Below are positions 35,060 to 43,068 of a stretch of DNA of 64,000 nucleotides, piece by piece. Source of the stretch: Spirochaetales bacterium Spiro_07 (GTDB lineage: Bacteria; Spirochaetota; Spirochaetia; Treponematales; Treponemataceae); NCBI GenBank assembly GCA_001603145.1, contig LVBI01000007.1, positions 1-64,000 of the forward strand, given 5' to 3'. Positions within the stretch are counted from its first letter, which is position 1. Each line of letters starts with the position of its first letter. The notes under the pieces were generated by a model that was not told where the DNA came from, did no database searches, and saw only the letters and a program-made list of their open reading frames with translations. The position numbers and the translations under genes are program-made.

Positions 35060-35611
35060 CTATTTAAGGCTGCGGACATGTGCAACAACTGCATCGCCGT
35101 CAGAAAGAACTTTTACGCCCTTCGGTAACTCGATGTCTTTTACAGCCATTGAAGCGCCAAGTGTAAGACCAGAAACGTCAACAACAAGACGAACTGGCAA
35201 ATCTTTTGGCAAGCATTCGATTTCGATTTCTTTTACGCCTGTCTCAAAAACACCGCCTTCGCGAACACCAACAGGGCTACCAGAAACCTGAACCTTAATC
35301 ATTGTCTTAAGCTTCTTTGATTCATCAATTACATGAAAATCTACATGAAGATTCTTGTCTGTCTTGATGTCATATTCAGTGTCTTGAATGAAAGCCAAAG
35401 ACTTTTTGCCGTCTACATCAAGATTAATCAATGTTGTCGGGGTTGCAACTTTCCAGATTTTTGTAAATTCAACTTCATCAATGTCGAGCATTGTTGCTTC
35501 GCCTTTTGTGTTGTACATAACGGCAGGCAAGCGGCCTGCATTGCGAAGTTTTCTTGCAACAGCCTTTCCAGCTTCTTTGCGCTCTTTTGCAACCAAAACT
35601 AAACTATCCAT
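35060..35611 (-). CDS. rplY: 50S ribosomal protein L25 (Ctc, long form)
   Basis: A 183-residue two-domain L25/TL5 protein that binds 5S rRNA. The N-terminal half (LVLVAKERKEAGKAVARKLRNAGRLPAVMYN) is the L25 core, and the C-terminal beta domain, with GGVFETGVKEIEIECLPKDLP, is that of the Ctc general stress protein form. AAGGAG lies upstream of the ATG. It follows a tRNA-Gln gene and spoVG, a neighbourhood also found in Borrelia (memory). Confidence 0.95.
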   Translation of the reverse strand: MDSLVLVAKERKEAGKAVARKLRNAGRLPAVMYNTKGEATMLDIDEVEFTKIWKVATPTTLINLDVDGKKSLAFIQDTEYDIKTDKNLHVDFHVIDESKKLKTMIKVQVSGSPVGVREGGVFETGVKEIEIECLPKDLPVRLVVDVSGLTLGASMAVKDIELPKGVKVLSDGDAVVAHVRSLK

Positions 35612-35684
35612 TTCAGGAACTCCTTATTCTCCAGCATCTCTGCACTATTTTTACACAGGAACTAAATCACATTCCTTATATTCA

Positions 35685-35757
35685 CTGGGATGGCAGGATT
35701 CGAACCTGCGGAATGACGGCACCAAAAGCCGTTGTCTTACCACTTGACGACATCCCA
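35685..35757 (-). tRNA. tRNA-Gln (anticodon TTG)
   Basis: Acceptor stem TGGGATG/CATCCCA, anticodon stem ACGGC/GCCGT around a TTTTGGT loop with anticodon TTG, and T-arm GCAGGTTCGAATCCTGC. Discriminator base G, no encoded CCA. It lies between spoVG and rplY and is probably processed from their transcript. Confidence 0.95.
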
Positions 35758-35828
35758 ATTCTGCATCTGAAACCAGATGCTTATTATTCTTTCCGGATTA
35801 CCGGTCAGATACTATTTAATAAGCGGCA

Positions 35829-36113
35829 CTACTCGTCCTCATATGCAACGCTTTCTTCGAAATTTCCCTTTGCATATTCATCAAGAATTCTATCTTGCAG
35901 CTCGTTTCTAAATTCAGGGCTAATCGGATGCGCTACATCCTTATAATCGCCTGTCCTTGTCTTTCTGCTCGGCATCGCGATGAATAATCCGGTCTTGCCT
36001 TCGATAACTTTTACGTTATGAACGACAAAACAATCGTCAAAAGTTACGGTCACGTAAGCTTTGAGTTTTCCCTCAGAAGCAACTTTTCTGATACGGATTT
36101 CGGTGATTTGCAT
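35829..36113 (-). CDS. spoVG: SpoVG nucleic-acid-binding regulator
   Basis: A 94-residue SpoVG-family protein. The conserved core is visible: [45 protein letters not shown] and [13 protein letters not shown]. In Borrelia and Staphylococcus it binds DNA and RNA and regulates gene expression; in spore formers it affects septation. AAGGAG precedes the ATG. It lies 39 bp after ispE and above tRNA-Gln and rplY, so the four genes are probably one unit. Confidence 0.96.
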   Translation of the reverse strand: MQITEIRIRKVASEGKLKAYVTVTFDDCFVVHNVKVIEGKTGLFIAMPSRKTRTGDYKDVAHPISPEFRNELQDRILDEYAKGNFEESVAYEDE

Positions 36114-36152
36114 TTGATTGCTCCTTATATAACATTATCTGAACAATTCGTG

Positions 36153-37013
36153 CTAGAATGCATTGCATAAATAGCAACGCTTGAAACACGAAGCAAGCCT
36201 GTTATATGCGTCTTGAGCTTTCTCTTGAGCCTCAAAGACCCCGAATACAGTTGAACCAGAACCAGTCATTTCTGCAAAATCAGCACCGGCAGCTGTAATC
36301 GCAGCCAAAGCTTCACGAATTTCAGGATACTTGTCTGTCAATGGCTGAGTAAAACTGTTTGAAAAATTCCACTCACCGGCAGGCTTGTTGTAAATCCCTT
36401 CCAATTCATCAAGTGATGGCCAATCCACTTTTGAAACTGAATTATTCATATTCCACTCATCAACAAGAGCATAAGCTTCTTTTGTTGAGCTATGAACATC
36501 CGGACAAATAACTACAAAATATAGATCTCTTCGACCGCATACCGGCCGAACAATTTCGCCGCGCCCGCTTACAACAGCACAATCTCCGTACAGAAAGAAC
36601 GGAACGTCACTGCCAACTTTTCCGGCAATTTCCGCGAGTGTCTCATCTGGAACACCTGCCGAAAACAATGAATTAAGCGCCCGCAGCAAAGCAGCTGCAT
36701 CAGAAGAACCACCGCCCATTCCTGCGCCGCTAGGAATGCGCTTAACTAAATCAACTGAAACGCCTTCCCGTATCTGTGCAACTTCTGCAAAAAGCGAAAA
36801 AGCTTTCTGTACAGTGTTTTCAGCTGGCAAATCCATTCCATGAACCTGAAGCGAACAGCCGGCTGACGCAGAACGCGCTACAGTCAGTTCGTCGCATAGA
36901 CGAATCTTCTGAAATATGCTCTCAATGTTATGAAAACCGTCAGCCCTTTTAGGCAAAACCTTCAACGTCAGATTGAGCTTTGCGGGTGCAAGTTCATGAA
37001 CAATTGATAACAT
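36153..37013 (-). CDS. ispE: 4-diphosphocytidyl-2-C-methyl-D-erythritol kinase
   Basis: The ATP-dependent kinase of the MEP isoprenoid pathway. The 286-residue GHMP kinase has LAPAKLNLTLKVLPKRADGFHNIESI at the N-terminus, the ATP loop RIPSGAGMGGGSSDAAALLRALN near residue 90, and the C-terminal MTGSGSTVFGVF motif. A strong promoter (TTGACA-16-TATAAT) ends 9 nt before the ATG with no Shine-Dalgarno, so the mRNA leader should be at most a few bases. It implies that this organism makes isoprenoids by the MEP route. Confidence 0.95.
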   Translation of the reverse strand: MLSIVHELAPAKLNLTLKVLPKRADGFHNIESIFQKIRLCDELTVARSASAGCSLQVHGMDLPAENTVQKAFSLFAEVAQIREGVSVDLVKRIPSGAGMGGGSSDAAALLRALNSLFSAGVPDETLAEIAGKVGSDVPFFLYGDCAVVSGRGEIVRPVCGRRDLYFVVICPDVHSSTKEAYALVDEWNMNNSVSKVDWPSLDELEGIYNKPAGEWNFSNSFTQPLTDKYPEIREALAAITAAGADFAEMTGSGSTVFGVFEAQEKAQDAYNRLASCFKRCYLCNAF

Positions 37014-37022
37014 ATCTTGGCT

Positions 37023-37050
37023 ATTATACTAAAAACTTCAATTTTGTCAA
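37023..37050 (-). promoter_or_regulatory. promoter of ispE-spoVG-rplY
   Basis: On the minus strand TTGACA (37045-37050) and TATAAT (37023-37028) are 16 bp apart. The -10 lies 9 nt from the ispE ATG. Confidence 0.85.
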
Positions 37051-37203
37051 ATGCTTAGCCTTATAAAATAACGTTTTTTTGCAAAACTAAGCCCAAAGAA
37101 TTCCGTTTTGTCAAGCAAAATTTTGAAGACCGTTTTACTTTCATAAATAATGCAAAAAATGTATAAATACCGTAAAAAAACGCAAAATTTTGCGTGGAGA
37201 TAG

Positions 37204-37233
37204 TTGACATAAAGCAATGCCTTAAACTATGTT
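37204..37233 (+). promoter_or_regulatory. promoter of the Asp-rich protein, with upstream palindrome
   Basis: TTGACA (37204-37209) and TATGTT (37228-37233) with an 18-bp spacer. A perfect 14-bp palindrome, CGCAAAATTTTGCG (37181-37194), lies just upstream of the -35 and could be an operator or an UP-like element. Confidence 0.7.
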
Positions 37234-37267
37234 TTTTATATGAAGACGAATCAAAGGAAGTGGTCAA

Positions 37268-37516
37268 ATGCTCAGTGAAAGCGAATTATTGGACGAAACA
37301 TTAGAGGCTGATTACATGTTCATGGATGCCTACGATGATGATGATGATTTTGATGATGAAGACGATGAATCATTAGACGATTTCGATGACGATGATTTCG
37401 CCGATGAGGATTATGACGATGAAGATTTTGACGAAGATTTAGACGGCTTCGACGAAGAAGACGATGATTTCTTTGACGAAGAAGATGACTTCGATGATTA
37501 TGACGACTTCAACTAA
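37268..37516 (+). CDS. extremely acidic Asp-rich small protein
   Basis: An 82-residue protein in which I count about 50 Asp/Glu and no Lys, Arg or His. After a short ordinary start (LSESELLDETLEADYMFMDAY) it consists of acidic runs punctuated by single Phe or Tyr every 5-8 residues. The frame is real: AAGGAAG lies upstream, a good promoter precedes it and a terminator follows. It resembles the acidic tails of RNA polymerase delta subunits or nucleic-acid-mimicking proteins in composition only. No function can be assigned; I would expect a disordered cytoplasmic protein that binds basic proteins or divalent cations. Confidence 0.8.
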   Translation: MLSESELLDETLEADYMFMDAYDDDDDFDDEDDESLDDFDDDDFADEDYDDEDFDEDLDGFDEEDDDFFDEEDDFDDYDDFN

Positions 37517-37566
37517 AAAGAAGCCTTTATATCATTCAAAAAAGTTTAGTTTTTAACTGGAACACA

Positions 37567-37591
37567 GGCAGCGTAAACAGCTGCCTTTTTT
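37567..37591 (+). terminator. terminator of the Asp-rich gene
   Basis: GGCAGC and GCTGCC stem with a GTAAACA loop followed by six T residues. Confidence 0.88.
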
Positions 37592-37671
37592 AATCTGCAA
37601 AACTGCATTGCTACGCCGCCGATGCACACGCCGCAAAAGCCGAACCTGCACCAGCGACGGCAGCATTTAAT

Positions 37672-38019
37672 CTAGCGCAAGACCTCGCCGCCGTGCCACA
37701 GCTTTTCAAGGTCATAGAATTCACGTGCTTCTTTAGACATCAGATGAACGACTATCGGGCCGATGTCAATCAAATTCCAGTCATCGCCGTCAGGTGTCTT
37801 TCTGTTAGGCACATGAATCTCAAGCACATCGTCGGCTTTTACATAGTCTTTTACATATTTATAAAGACCTTTCCAGTGCGTCGAGCTGTTGATCGTAACG
37901 ATGATGAAATAATCGGTCCAGCTGTTGAGCTGTGAAACATCGATTACAGTAACATCCTCGCCTTTATAATCTTCCATGAGCTGTGCAATTTCAAGCGCTT
38001 TTTCTTTAATAGTTTTCAT
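37672..38019 (-). CDS. rsfS: ribosomal silencing factor
   Basis: A 115-residue RsfS/Iojap protein that binds L14 and blocks subunit joining in starvation. The family core is present: ALEIAQLMEDYKGEDVTVIDVS, WTDYFIIVTINSSTHWKGL, and DDWNLIDIGPIVVHLMSKEAREFYDLEKLW. AGAGGA precedes the ATG. It is the last gene of the rplU-obg-nadD-yqeK cluster, the usual partner of nadD and yqeK. Confidence 0.95.
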   Translation of the reverse strand: MKTIKEKALEIAQLMEDYKGEDVTVIDVSQLNSWTDYFIIVTINSSTHWKGLYKYVKDYVKADDVLEIHVPNRKTPDGDDWNLIDIGPIVVHLMSKEAREFYDLEKLWHGGEVLR

Positions 38020-38149
38020 AAAATTCCTCTGAACAAATCAAATCTATAAACAGTACAGAACAAGCCGTAAGCATCAACAGCATGTTCAGAAGCTTTCTGC
38101 CGCACAACAGGAGCAACTGCGGAAGAAAGCCTGAAAAAATAAGCAAGAC

Positions 38150-39343
38150 TTACTGAACATAACGTCCGTCAAAGTCACGCCCCAAAATTATCGTAAAGTC
38201 ATATTTAGCTTCATCATTTTCTGAACCGGCATAACTTGCAGCATCTTCTTTGACGATGTTCTTGCAACGGATAATGTCTGCAAGAGACTGCGCCACCTTA
38301 TCATTGCCGATGTGGTCAATAATCACAGTCTTGTCATAATCCTGCGTCTCGGCGTTAGACATGTTCTCTATGTTGTAGCCGTAATTCTGCAGCATCAAGC
38401 CGGTTTTTCTGGCAAGACCTTGCCTTGTAGTTCCGTTAAGAACTTCAAGAGCATAAACACGTTCATAGGCGTTTCCGCTCGAAGAAGCCAGACGGAGCTT
38501 TGCCTGGTTTACTACTTTCTTAATCTCATCGCCGTTATATTCCGGAAAAATCAAAGACTGACCGTCTACGATTCTGCGCGTTCCTGTTATGGTCTGCGGA
38601 TTAAGCCGTTCAGAATCAATTGCAGAAACGAATGAAACAAGCTTGTAAAGCGCCTTCTTGTCGATATTCGCCTTCATGTTGCGCGAAACAATCGGAAAGA
38701 CGTTCTTGTTCAGCACGACAGACGATTTTTTGTTAAGCGAATGAAGGAAAGCGACCATTATGCTTTCCATGCGCTCCTGAACGTTATCGGCGGTTTCCTC
38801 TGCGTCTACATAAGACATATAAGAGACCATCTTCTCGCCGTCAAGGTCAACAGAGCCAGAAGGGAGGATATGCCGCGTTCCGTCGTTCACCACATCAATG
38901 GGAGACGGAATGAACACGTTCATGCCGCCAAGCAAATCTGTAAGCACAGAAAACTGCTCCACGCTGATTTCAATCGTAAACGGAATAGTTGTGCCCGTGA
39001 GCTTCTCTATTTCGTTTTTATAAGTTTCAATTCCCTTTTCGCGGTAAACTGCATCAATGCGGTCAACGCGGTCAAGAGAGCTTAATATAAGGCCGGTATC
39101 GCCTGGTATGCTGAAAAGCGCGCATTGTTCTGTTTTTGGGTAATAAATCAGAACGTTCGTAAACAAAGGCACTTCGTCTTTATGAAGCACGAAAAGCACG
39201 GTTAAAAGCTGGTCGTTTTTTTCGAGCTGCACGGCAACAGTGTCTGTCTGCAAAGCAAAAAACAGTATGACAGCAAGCGCTATCAATATTATAAGGATTC
39301 CAATTATAAACAGATAACTTTTTTCATGCCGAGATTGCGCCAT
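38150..39343 (-). CDS. LytR-CpsA-Psr (LCP) family protein with LytR_C domain
   Basis: A 397-residue membrane protein with one N-terminal helix (about 11-31). The extracytoplasmic part has the LCP core (TVLFVLHKDE, FSIPGDTGLIL, FTIEISVEQFSVLTDLLGGMNVFIP, LPSGSVDLDGEKMVSYMSY) and a C-terminal LytR_C domain (ALEVLNGTTRQGLARKTGLMLQNYGYNI). LCP enzymes attach glycopolymers to peptidoglycan or proteins. Arginines typical of the active enzymes are thin here, so catalytic competence is uncertain. The ATG at 39343 follows GGGAGGG. It lies between yqeK and rsfS, as in other spirochaetes and Firmicutes. Confidence 0.85.
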   Translation of the reverse strand: MAQSRHEKSYLFIIGILIILIALAVILFFALQTDTVAVQLEKNDQLLTVLFVLHKDEVPLFTNVLIYYPKTEQCALFSIPGDTGLILSSLDRVDRIDAVYREKGIETYKNEIEKLTGTTIPFTIEISVEQFSVLTDLLGGMNVFIPSPIDVVNDGTRHILPSGSVDLDGEKMVSYMSYVDAEETADNVQERMESIMVAFLHSLNKKSSVVLNKNVFPIVSRNMKANIDKKALYKLVSFVSAIDSERLNPQTITGTRRIVDGQSLIFPEYNGDEIKKVVNQAKLRLASSSGNAYERVYALEVLNGTTRQGLARKTGLMLQNYGYNIENMSNAETQDYDKTVIIDHIGNDKVAQSLADIIRCKNIVKEDAASYAGSENDEAKYDFTIILGRDFDGRYVQ

Positions 39344-39361
39344 AAACCCTCCCAAACAAAT

Positions 39362-39946
39362 TTATCGGTTCTCAACCTTTAGCGATTCTAAAAATTCTTG
39401 CGTTGCAGGCGCAACTTTTTTGCCGCGTTCCTGCAAATAAGAAATATTTTCAGACACCACGAACATTGCAAGCTCGTTCAGCGCCATCTTTTCTGTTTTT
39501 TTCAAATACTTTTCGGTTACATGCTCTCTGCCAGGTTCAATCTTGTCTGCAATGAACAGAATCTTTGCAAGGTTGCACATGCCTGCCATGCCGAACGTAT
39601 GATGCTGCACCGCTTCTATGACGGCCGCGTCGTTCAGATTGAACTGCTCTTTCAAGAGTGTGGCAGCCGCCCTGCCGTGCAGCAGCGAAAGATGAGTGCG
39701 CTCAATCGGCGAAACAGGCAGACCGTCCTTCACGGCAAGCGAAACAAGCTCCATATCGTCACATTCTTTGCACATATCGTGGGCGATGCCCGCAAGATAG
39801 CCTTTGTCCGCGTCTTCACCGAAACGGCGGCAAAGGGCCGCGCAAGTTTCAGCTGTGCGCACAGAATGAGCGAAACGCTCTTTCTTTTCGTGGTTTCTGG
39901 CGTATTCGGTTATCTCTGCAAGCAGAGCTTCATATTCAGTTTTCAT
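39362..39946 (-). CDS. yqeK: YqeK-type HD-domain hydrolase
   Basis: A 194-residue HD-domain protein of the YqeK family, which in Firmicutes hydrolyses diadenosine tetraphosphate symmetrically. HD residues: RFAHSVRTAETC, GYLAGIAHDMCKECD, LLHGRAAATLL, VQHHTFG and LFIADKIEPGR. It overlaps the end of nadD by 11 nt; a longer in-frame start lies inside nadD and lacks a ribosome binding site. Confidence 0.9.
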   Translation of the reverse strand: MKTEYEALLAEITEYARNHEKKERFAHSVRTAETCAALCRRFGEDADKGYLAGIAHDMCKECDDMELVSLAVKDGLPVSPIERTHLSLLHGRAAATLLKEQFNLNDAAVIEAVQHHTFGMAGMCNLAKILFIADKIEPGREHVTEKYLKKTEKMALNELAMFVVSENISYLQERGKKVAPATQEFLESLKVENR

Positions 39947-40520
39947 ACAAATGCCTTGATTCAATATAACGATAAACTTCGTTTGCAACAAGATAACGCC
40001 AGCTTTTGCCCGAAGCGATTTTCTGCCTTATTTCAGACGACGAAACTGAAACAATGTCGTTCAAGATTGTCTTGTGCTCATACGGAAAATCTAGCTTTGT
40101 AACGTCTGAATGGTTGCGGCACGCAAGAATCAAATCTGCTTCAACCGGAATCTGCTCCGCGCAATGCCATGTTGAAAAACCTTCCGCAAGGTCATCGCCA
40201 ATTATAAAGCCGATTTTACCTTCGAGAACGTTCTTGTATCTCTCTTTGAGCAACCGCAAAGTGTCTATCGTATACGAAATGCCGCCGCGCTTTATTTCGC
40301 AGCCGTCAACCTCAAAAAAAGGGTTGTCTCTTATGGCAAGTGAAACCATCTTAAGGCGGTCTTTGTCTGTTGCGCCAAGAGCAAGCTGCTTATGCGGCGG
40401 CTGATGCGCCGGAATGAACAGCACCTTGTCGTAGCCGAACGTAATGCGCACGTCTTCTGCCAGAGCAAGATGCCCGATATGCGGCGGATTGAACGAGCCG
40501 CCCAGAACAGCAAGCTTCAT
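39936..40520 (-). CDS. nadD: nicotinate-nucleotide adenylyltransferase
   Basis: Makes deamido-NAD from nicotinate mononucleotide and ATP. The 194-residue nucleotidyltransferase starts LAVLGGSFNPPHIGHLALAEDV (the GxFxPxHxGH motif) and has FIPAHQPPHK, RGGISYTIDTLRLLKERY, FIIGDDLAEGFSTWH and the ISSSEIR-type motif VSSSEIRQKI. It starts three bases after the obg stop and overlaps yqeK. Confidence 0.95.
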   Translation of the reverse strand: MKLAVLGGSFNPPHIGHLALAEDVRITFGYDKVLFIPAHQPPHKQLALGATDKDRLKMVSLAIRDNPFFEVDGCEIKRGGISYTIDTLRLLKERYKNVLEGKIGFIIGDDLAEGFSTWHCAEQIPVEADLILACRNHSDVTKLDFPYEHKTILNDIVSVSSSEIRQKIASGKSWRYLVANEVYRYIESRHLYEN

Positions 40521-40523
40521 AGG

Positions 40524-41627
40524 CTATTCTTGCCCCGGATACTGCACTTCCATTGTGTCACAGACTGAACGCTGCGCCATGAACGCGCTTTTCTGCGGCT
40601 TATCAGATGCAGCCTGCTTTTCAGTTTTCTGCTCAACAGCGTCAACAAGAGCGATTATCGCCTTGCGCGCGTCATTCATGCCGGTGCGCTCAAAGATTGA
40701 CATGCCGAAAACAGTTTCATCTTTCAGCTGCTTTTTGATTTCAGCAAAACGCTCCGGCGCGCCTTCAACGTCAAGCTTGTTGCAAAGCACAATGCGCGGC
40801 TTTGCGGCAAGCTCTTTTGAAAAGCTTTGAAGCTCAAGTTTGAGCTTTTCAAATGCGCCGAAACATTCGTCGTCTGAGCAGTCTATGATGAACACAAGAC
40901 CGGCCGTTCTTGAAATGTGCTTCAAAAACTTGAAGCCAAGCCCCGCGCCGTCAGACGCACCTTCGATTATGCCGGGAATGTCCGCAATTATTATGTCGCG
41001 CTCGCTGTCAACGCGCAGCACGCCGAGATTCGGAATTTTCGTCGTAAACGGGTACGGCGCAATTTTTGGCCGCGCGTTCGTAAAAAAGTCTAACAAAGAA
41101 GACTTACCCGCATTCGGAAAACCGACAAGCCCGATATCTGCCATAATGTTCAGCTCAACAGAAAGCAACCTTGATTCGCCGGGCTTGCCTTCATGCGCAT
41201 ACTGCGGCGCCTGGTTTGTTGAAGTCTTGAAATGGACGTTGCCCCAGCCGCCTTTGCCGCCCTGCAAAAAGACAAAGCGCTCATCTTCGCTCTCTGTCGT
41301 AAATTCGCGTATCAATGTGCCGGTCTTAGCGTCTCTGATGATTGAGCCGGGCGGCAGCGGAATAATCACGTCTTCGCCGTCTTTGCCGAACCTGTTTCTG
41401 CCCTCGCCATCGCCGCCGTTTCTGGCCTTGAACTTCTGCTTATAGCGCAGATGGGCAAGCGTTCTCAGATTCCGCTTTACCACGAAAATCACATCGCCGC
41501 CGCGGCCGCCGTCACCACCGGCTGGGCCGCCGTGAGGCACATATTTTTCACGTCTGAATGCGATGCAGCCATTGCCGCCCTTTCCAGAACTGACTTCGAT
41601 GACTGCTTCGTCTGCAAATTTTATCAC
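40524..41627 (-). CDS. obg: Obg-family GTPase (ObgE/CgtA)
   Basis: A 367-residue essential GTPase of 50S assembly and stress control. The Gly-rich Obg fold fills residues 1-158 (SSGKGGNGCIAFRREKYVPHGGPAGGDGGRGGDV), then G1 GFPNAGKSSLLDF, G3 DIPGIIEGAS and G4 NKLDVEG. The C-terminus is short, without an OCT domain. GTG at 41625-41627 is the start, with AGGT upstream. A strong hairpin (41638-41684) separates it from rpmA, so it may also be expressed independently. Confidence 0.95.
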   Translation of the reverse strand: MIKFADEAVIEVSSGKGGNGCIAFRREKYVPHGGPAGGDGGRGGDVIFVVKRNLRTLAHLRYKQKFKARNGGDGEGRNRFGKDGEDVIIPLPPGSIIRDAKTGTLIREFTTESEDERFVFLQGGKGGWGNVHFKTSTNQAPQYAHEGKPGESRLLSVELNIMADIGLVGFPNAGKSSLLDFFTNARPKIAPYPFTTKIPNLGVLRVDSERDIIIADIPGIIEGASDGAGLGFKFLKHISRTAGLVFIIDCSDDECFGAFEKLKLELQSFSKELAAKPRIVLCNKLDVEGAPERFAEIKKQLKDETVFGMSIFERTGMNDARKAIIALVDAVEQKTEKQAASDKPQKSAFMAQRSVCDTMEVQYPGQE

Positions 41628-41637
41628 GTCTAGCTAC

Positions 41638-41684
41638 CTAAAAAAAATACCCGCACTAAGCACAGCAATGCCTAATCCGGGTAT
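41638..41684 (-). terminator. terminator or attenuator between rpmA and obg
   Basis: On the minus strand ATACCCG and CGGGTAT pair around a ~24-nt loop and are followed by eight or more T residues, only a few bases before the obg start. This placement would let ribosomal-protein transcription greatly exceed that of obg-nadD. Confidence 0.75.
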
Positions 41685-41749
41685 CATCTGCGGCAATAGC
41701 CGCAAACCTAATGAAAAAACGCATTACGCCGCCTTAAAGACGGCACGCA

Positions 41750-42004
41750 TTATGCTTTTGCTTCAATAGAAGCAAGCTTTCTGCCTTTGCGCTCGTGGAA
41801 CATTACTTTTCCGTCTGCCTTTGCAAACAAAGTATCATCCTTGCCGCGTCCTACATTTACGCCCGGATGGATTTTTGTTCCTCTCTGGCGAACAATGATT
41901 GTTCCGGCAGTAACTTCTGTTCCGCCATAAGCTTTGATACCAAGATATTTCGGGTTTGAATCGCGGCCGTTCTTAGCACCGCTTCCGCCTTTTTTGCGTC
42001 CCAT
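41750..42004 (-). CDS. rpmA: 50S ribosomal protein L27
   Basis: An 84-residue L27 with the standard core [25 protein letters not shown] and [28 protein letters not shown]. It starts MGRKKGG at an ATG preceded by GGAGG. The N-terminal LxLQFFA-type extension cleaved by Prp in Firmicutes is absent, and no such peptide is encoded in frame upstream, although prp lies immediately upstream. Confidence 0.97.
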   Translation of the reverse strand: MGRKKGGSGAKNGRDSNPKYLGIKAYGGTEVTAGTIIVRQRGTKIHPGVNVGRGKDDTLFAKADGKVMFHERKGRKLASIEAKA

Positions 42005-42019
42005 TTTATGCCTCCACTG

Positions 42020-42358
42020 CTATTTAACTGTTTTGACCCGCAATTTTAGATATTCGGGGTATTCTGCAGCAATTATTTCCAATCCTTTCTGCAGATAATC
42101 TGCCGCAAACACCATCCGTTCCGCAAAAGCAGAACTCATTTCAGTGGCACGGAATGCGAGCTGCCCGTGTCCCGAAGAATCGCAAGTAACAAGCTGCGCT
42201 GAATCAGATGCCTGAAGAACGGCAACCGTTGTACGCACAACTGTTGACACTGCCGCACAGACGATATCTGCTCCTCTTGGTGCAAGACCTGAATGACCTG
42301 TAACTTCGCAACTAGCCAAAGCACCGTCACTGCGTCTGCAAAGAACAGCAGTTATCAC
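42020..42358 (-). CDS. prp: Prp-like ribosomal-processing cysteine protease (YsxB)
   Basis: A 112-residue Prp/YsxB family protein lying between rplU and rpmA. The catalytic His is in VTGHSGLAPRG and the catalytic Cys in DIVCAAVSTVVRTT, which match the active-site signature. In Staphylococcus it removes the N-terminal extension of L27; here L27 has no visible extension, so its substrate is unclear. Confidence 0.92.
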   Translation of the reverse strand: MITAVLCRRSDGALASCEVTGHSGLAPRGADIVCAAVSTVVRTTVAVLQASDSAQLVTCDSSGHGQLAFRATEMSSAFAERMVFAADYLQKGLEIIAAEYPEYLKLRVKTVK

Positions 42359-42369
42359 TGTTTTTGCCG

Positions 42370-42684
42370 TTATGCAACAACGATATCTTCAACAGTTACT
42401 TTTGTATACTGCTGGCGATGACCGATTGTGCGGTGATAGTCTTTCTTACTCTTGTATTTGAAAACGATTACCTTGTCGTCTTTGAAAGTATCGCCTACTT
42501 TTACTGTAACTTTTGCACCAGAAACATAAGGAGCACCGACACTAACTTTTCCATCGTCACTTACAAGAACAACTGTATCAATTGTAACAGTAGAACCTGC
42601 TTCAGCGTCAATCTTATCAACTGTCAAAACGGCGCCTTTTTCAGCCTTGTACTGTTTTCCCTTGTACTCAACCAATGCGTACAT
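42370..42684 (-). CDS. rplU: 50S ribosomal protein L21
   Basis: A 104-residue L21, beginning MYALVEYKGKQYKAEKGAVLTVDKI and ending with the KYKSKKDYHRTIGHRQQYTKV RNA-binding segment followed by VEDIVVA. It is the first gene of the rplU-prp-rpmA-obg cluster and has its own promoter and a structured leader (42714-42829). Confidence 0.96.
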   Translation of the reverse strand: MYALVEYKGKQYKAEKGAVLTVDKIDAEAGSTVTIDTVVLVSDDGKVSVGAPYVSGAKVTVKVGDTFKDDKVIVFKYKSKKDYHRTIGHRQQYTKVTVEDIVVA

Positions 42685-42713
42685 ATTTATACCTCTAAAC
42701 GTTATAGTTCGTC

Positions 42714-42829
42714 CTCCGGTGCGAAACGGGGAAGCTCCGGAGATTCATTCCAAAATAATGAAAACACTTGCAAAACGAGCAAGATTCCGCAAGTGCTTCA
42801 GATTACAATATTTTAGGCTAGTAAGTCAA
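42714..42829 (-). promoter_or_regulatory. rplU promoter and two-hairpin 5' leader
   Basis: On the minus strand TTGACT (42824-42829) and TAATCT (42800-42805) are 18 bp apart. The transcribed leader carries a CACTTGC/GCAAGTG hairpin (42765-42795) and a CTCCGG/CCGGAG hairpin (42714-42742) ahead of rplU. L21 leaders are autoregulatory in some Firmicutes; whether this one belongs to that family is unknown. Confidence 0.6.
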
Positions 42830-43068
42830 GAACCCGCCGTGTTAAATGTGCCGCTACTGTGCACAATCAAGAAACTGTGCACACAAGCCCACCTGTTCAA
42901 AGCTTTTCAAGTATGTGCTCTGCCCGATGGAAAGTAGTGAAATCGTGGATGCGGACTGCCTCGCGGGGTGCGAGCGCAGCGAGTCTAATTTCCAATGCCC
43001 CGCGCCTGCAGGCCGTAGACACGATGCAACGGATTTCCGTCGGAAATAAAGCACATTCTTTTAGCTAA

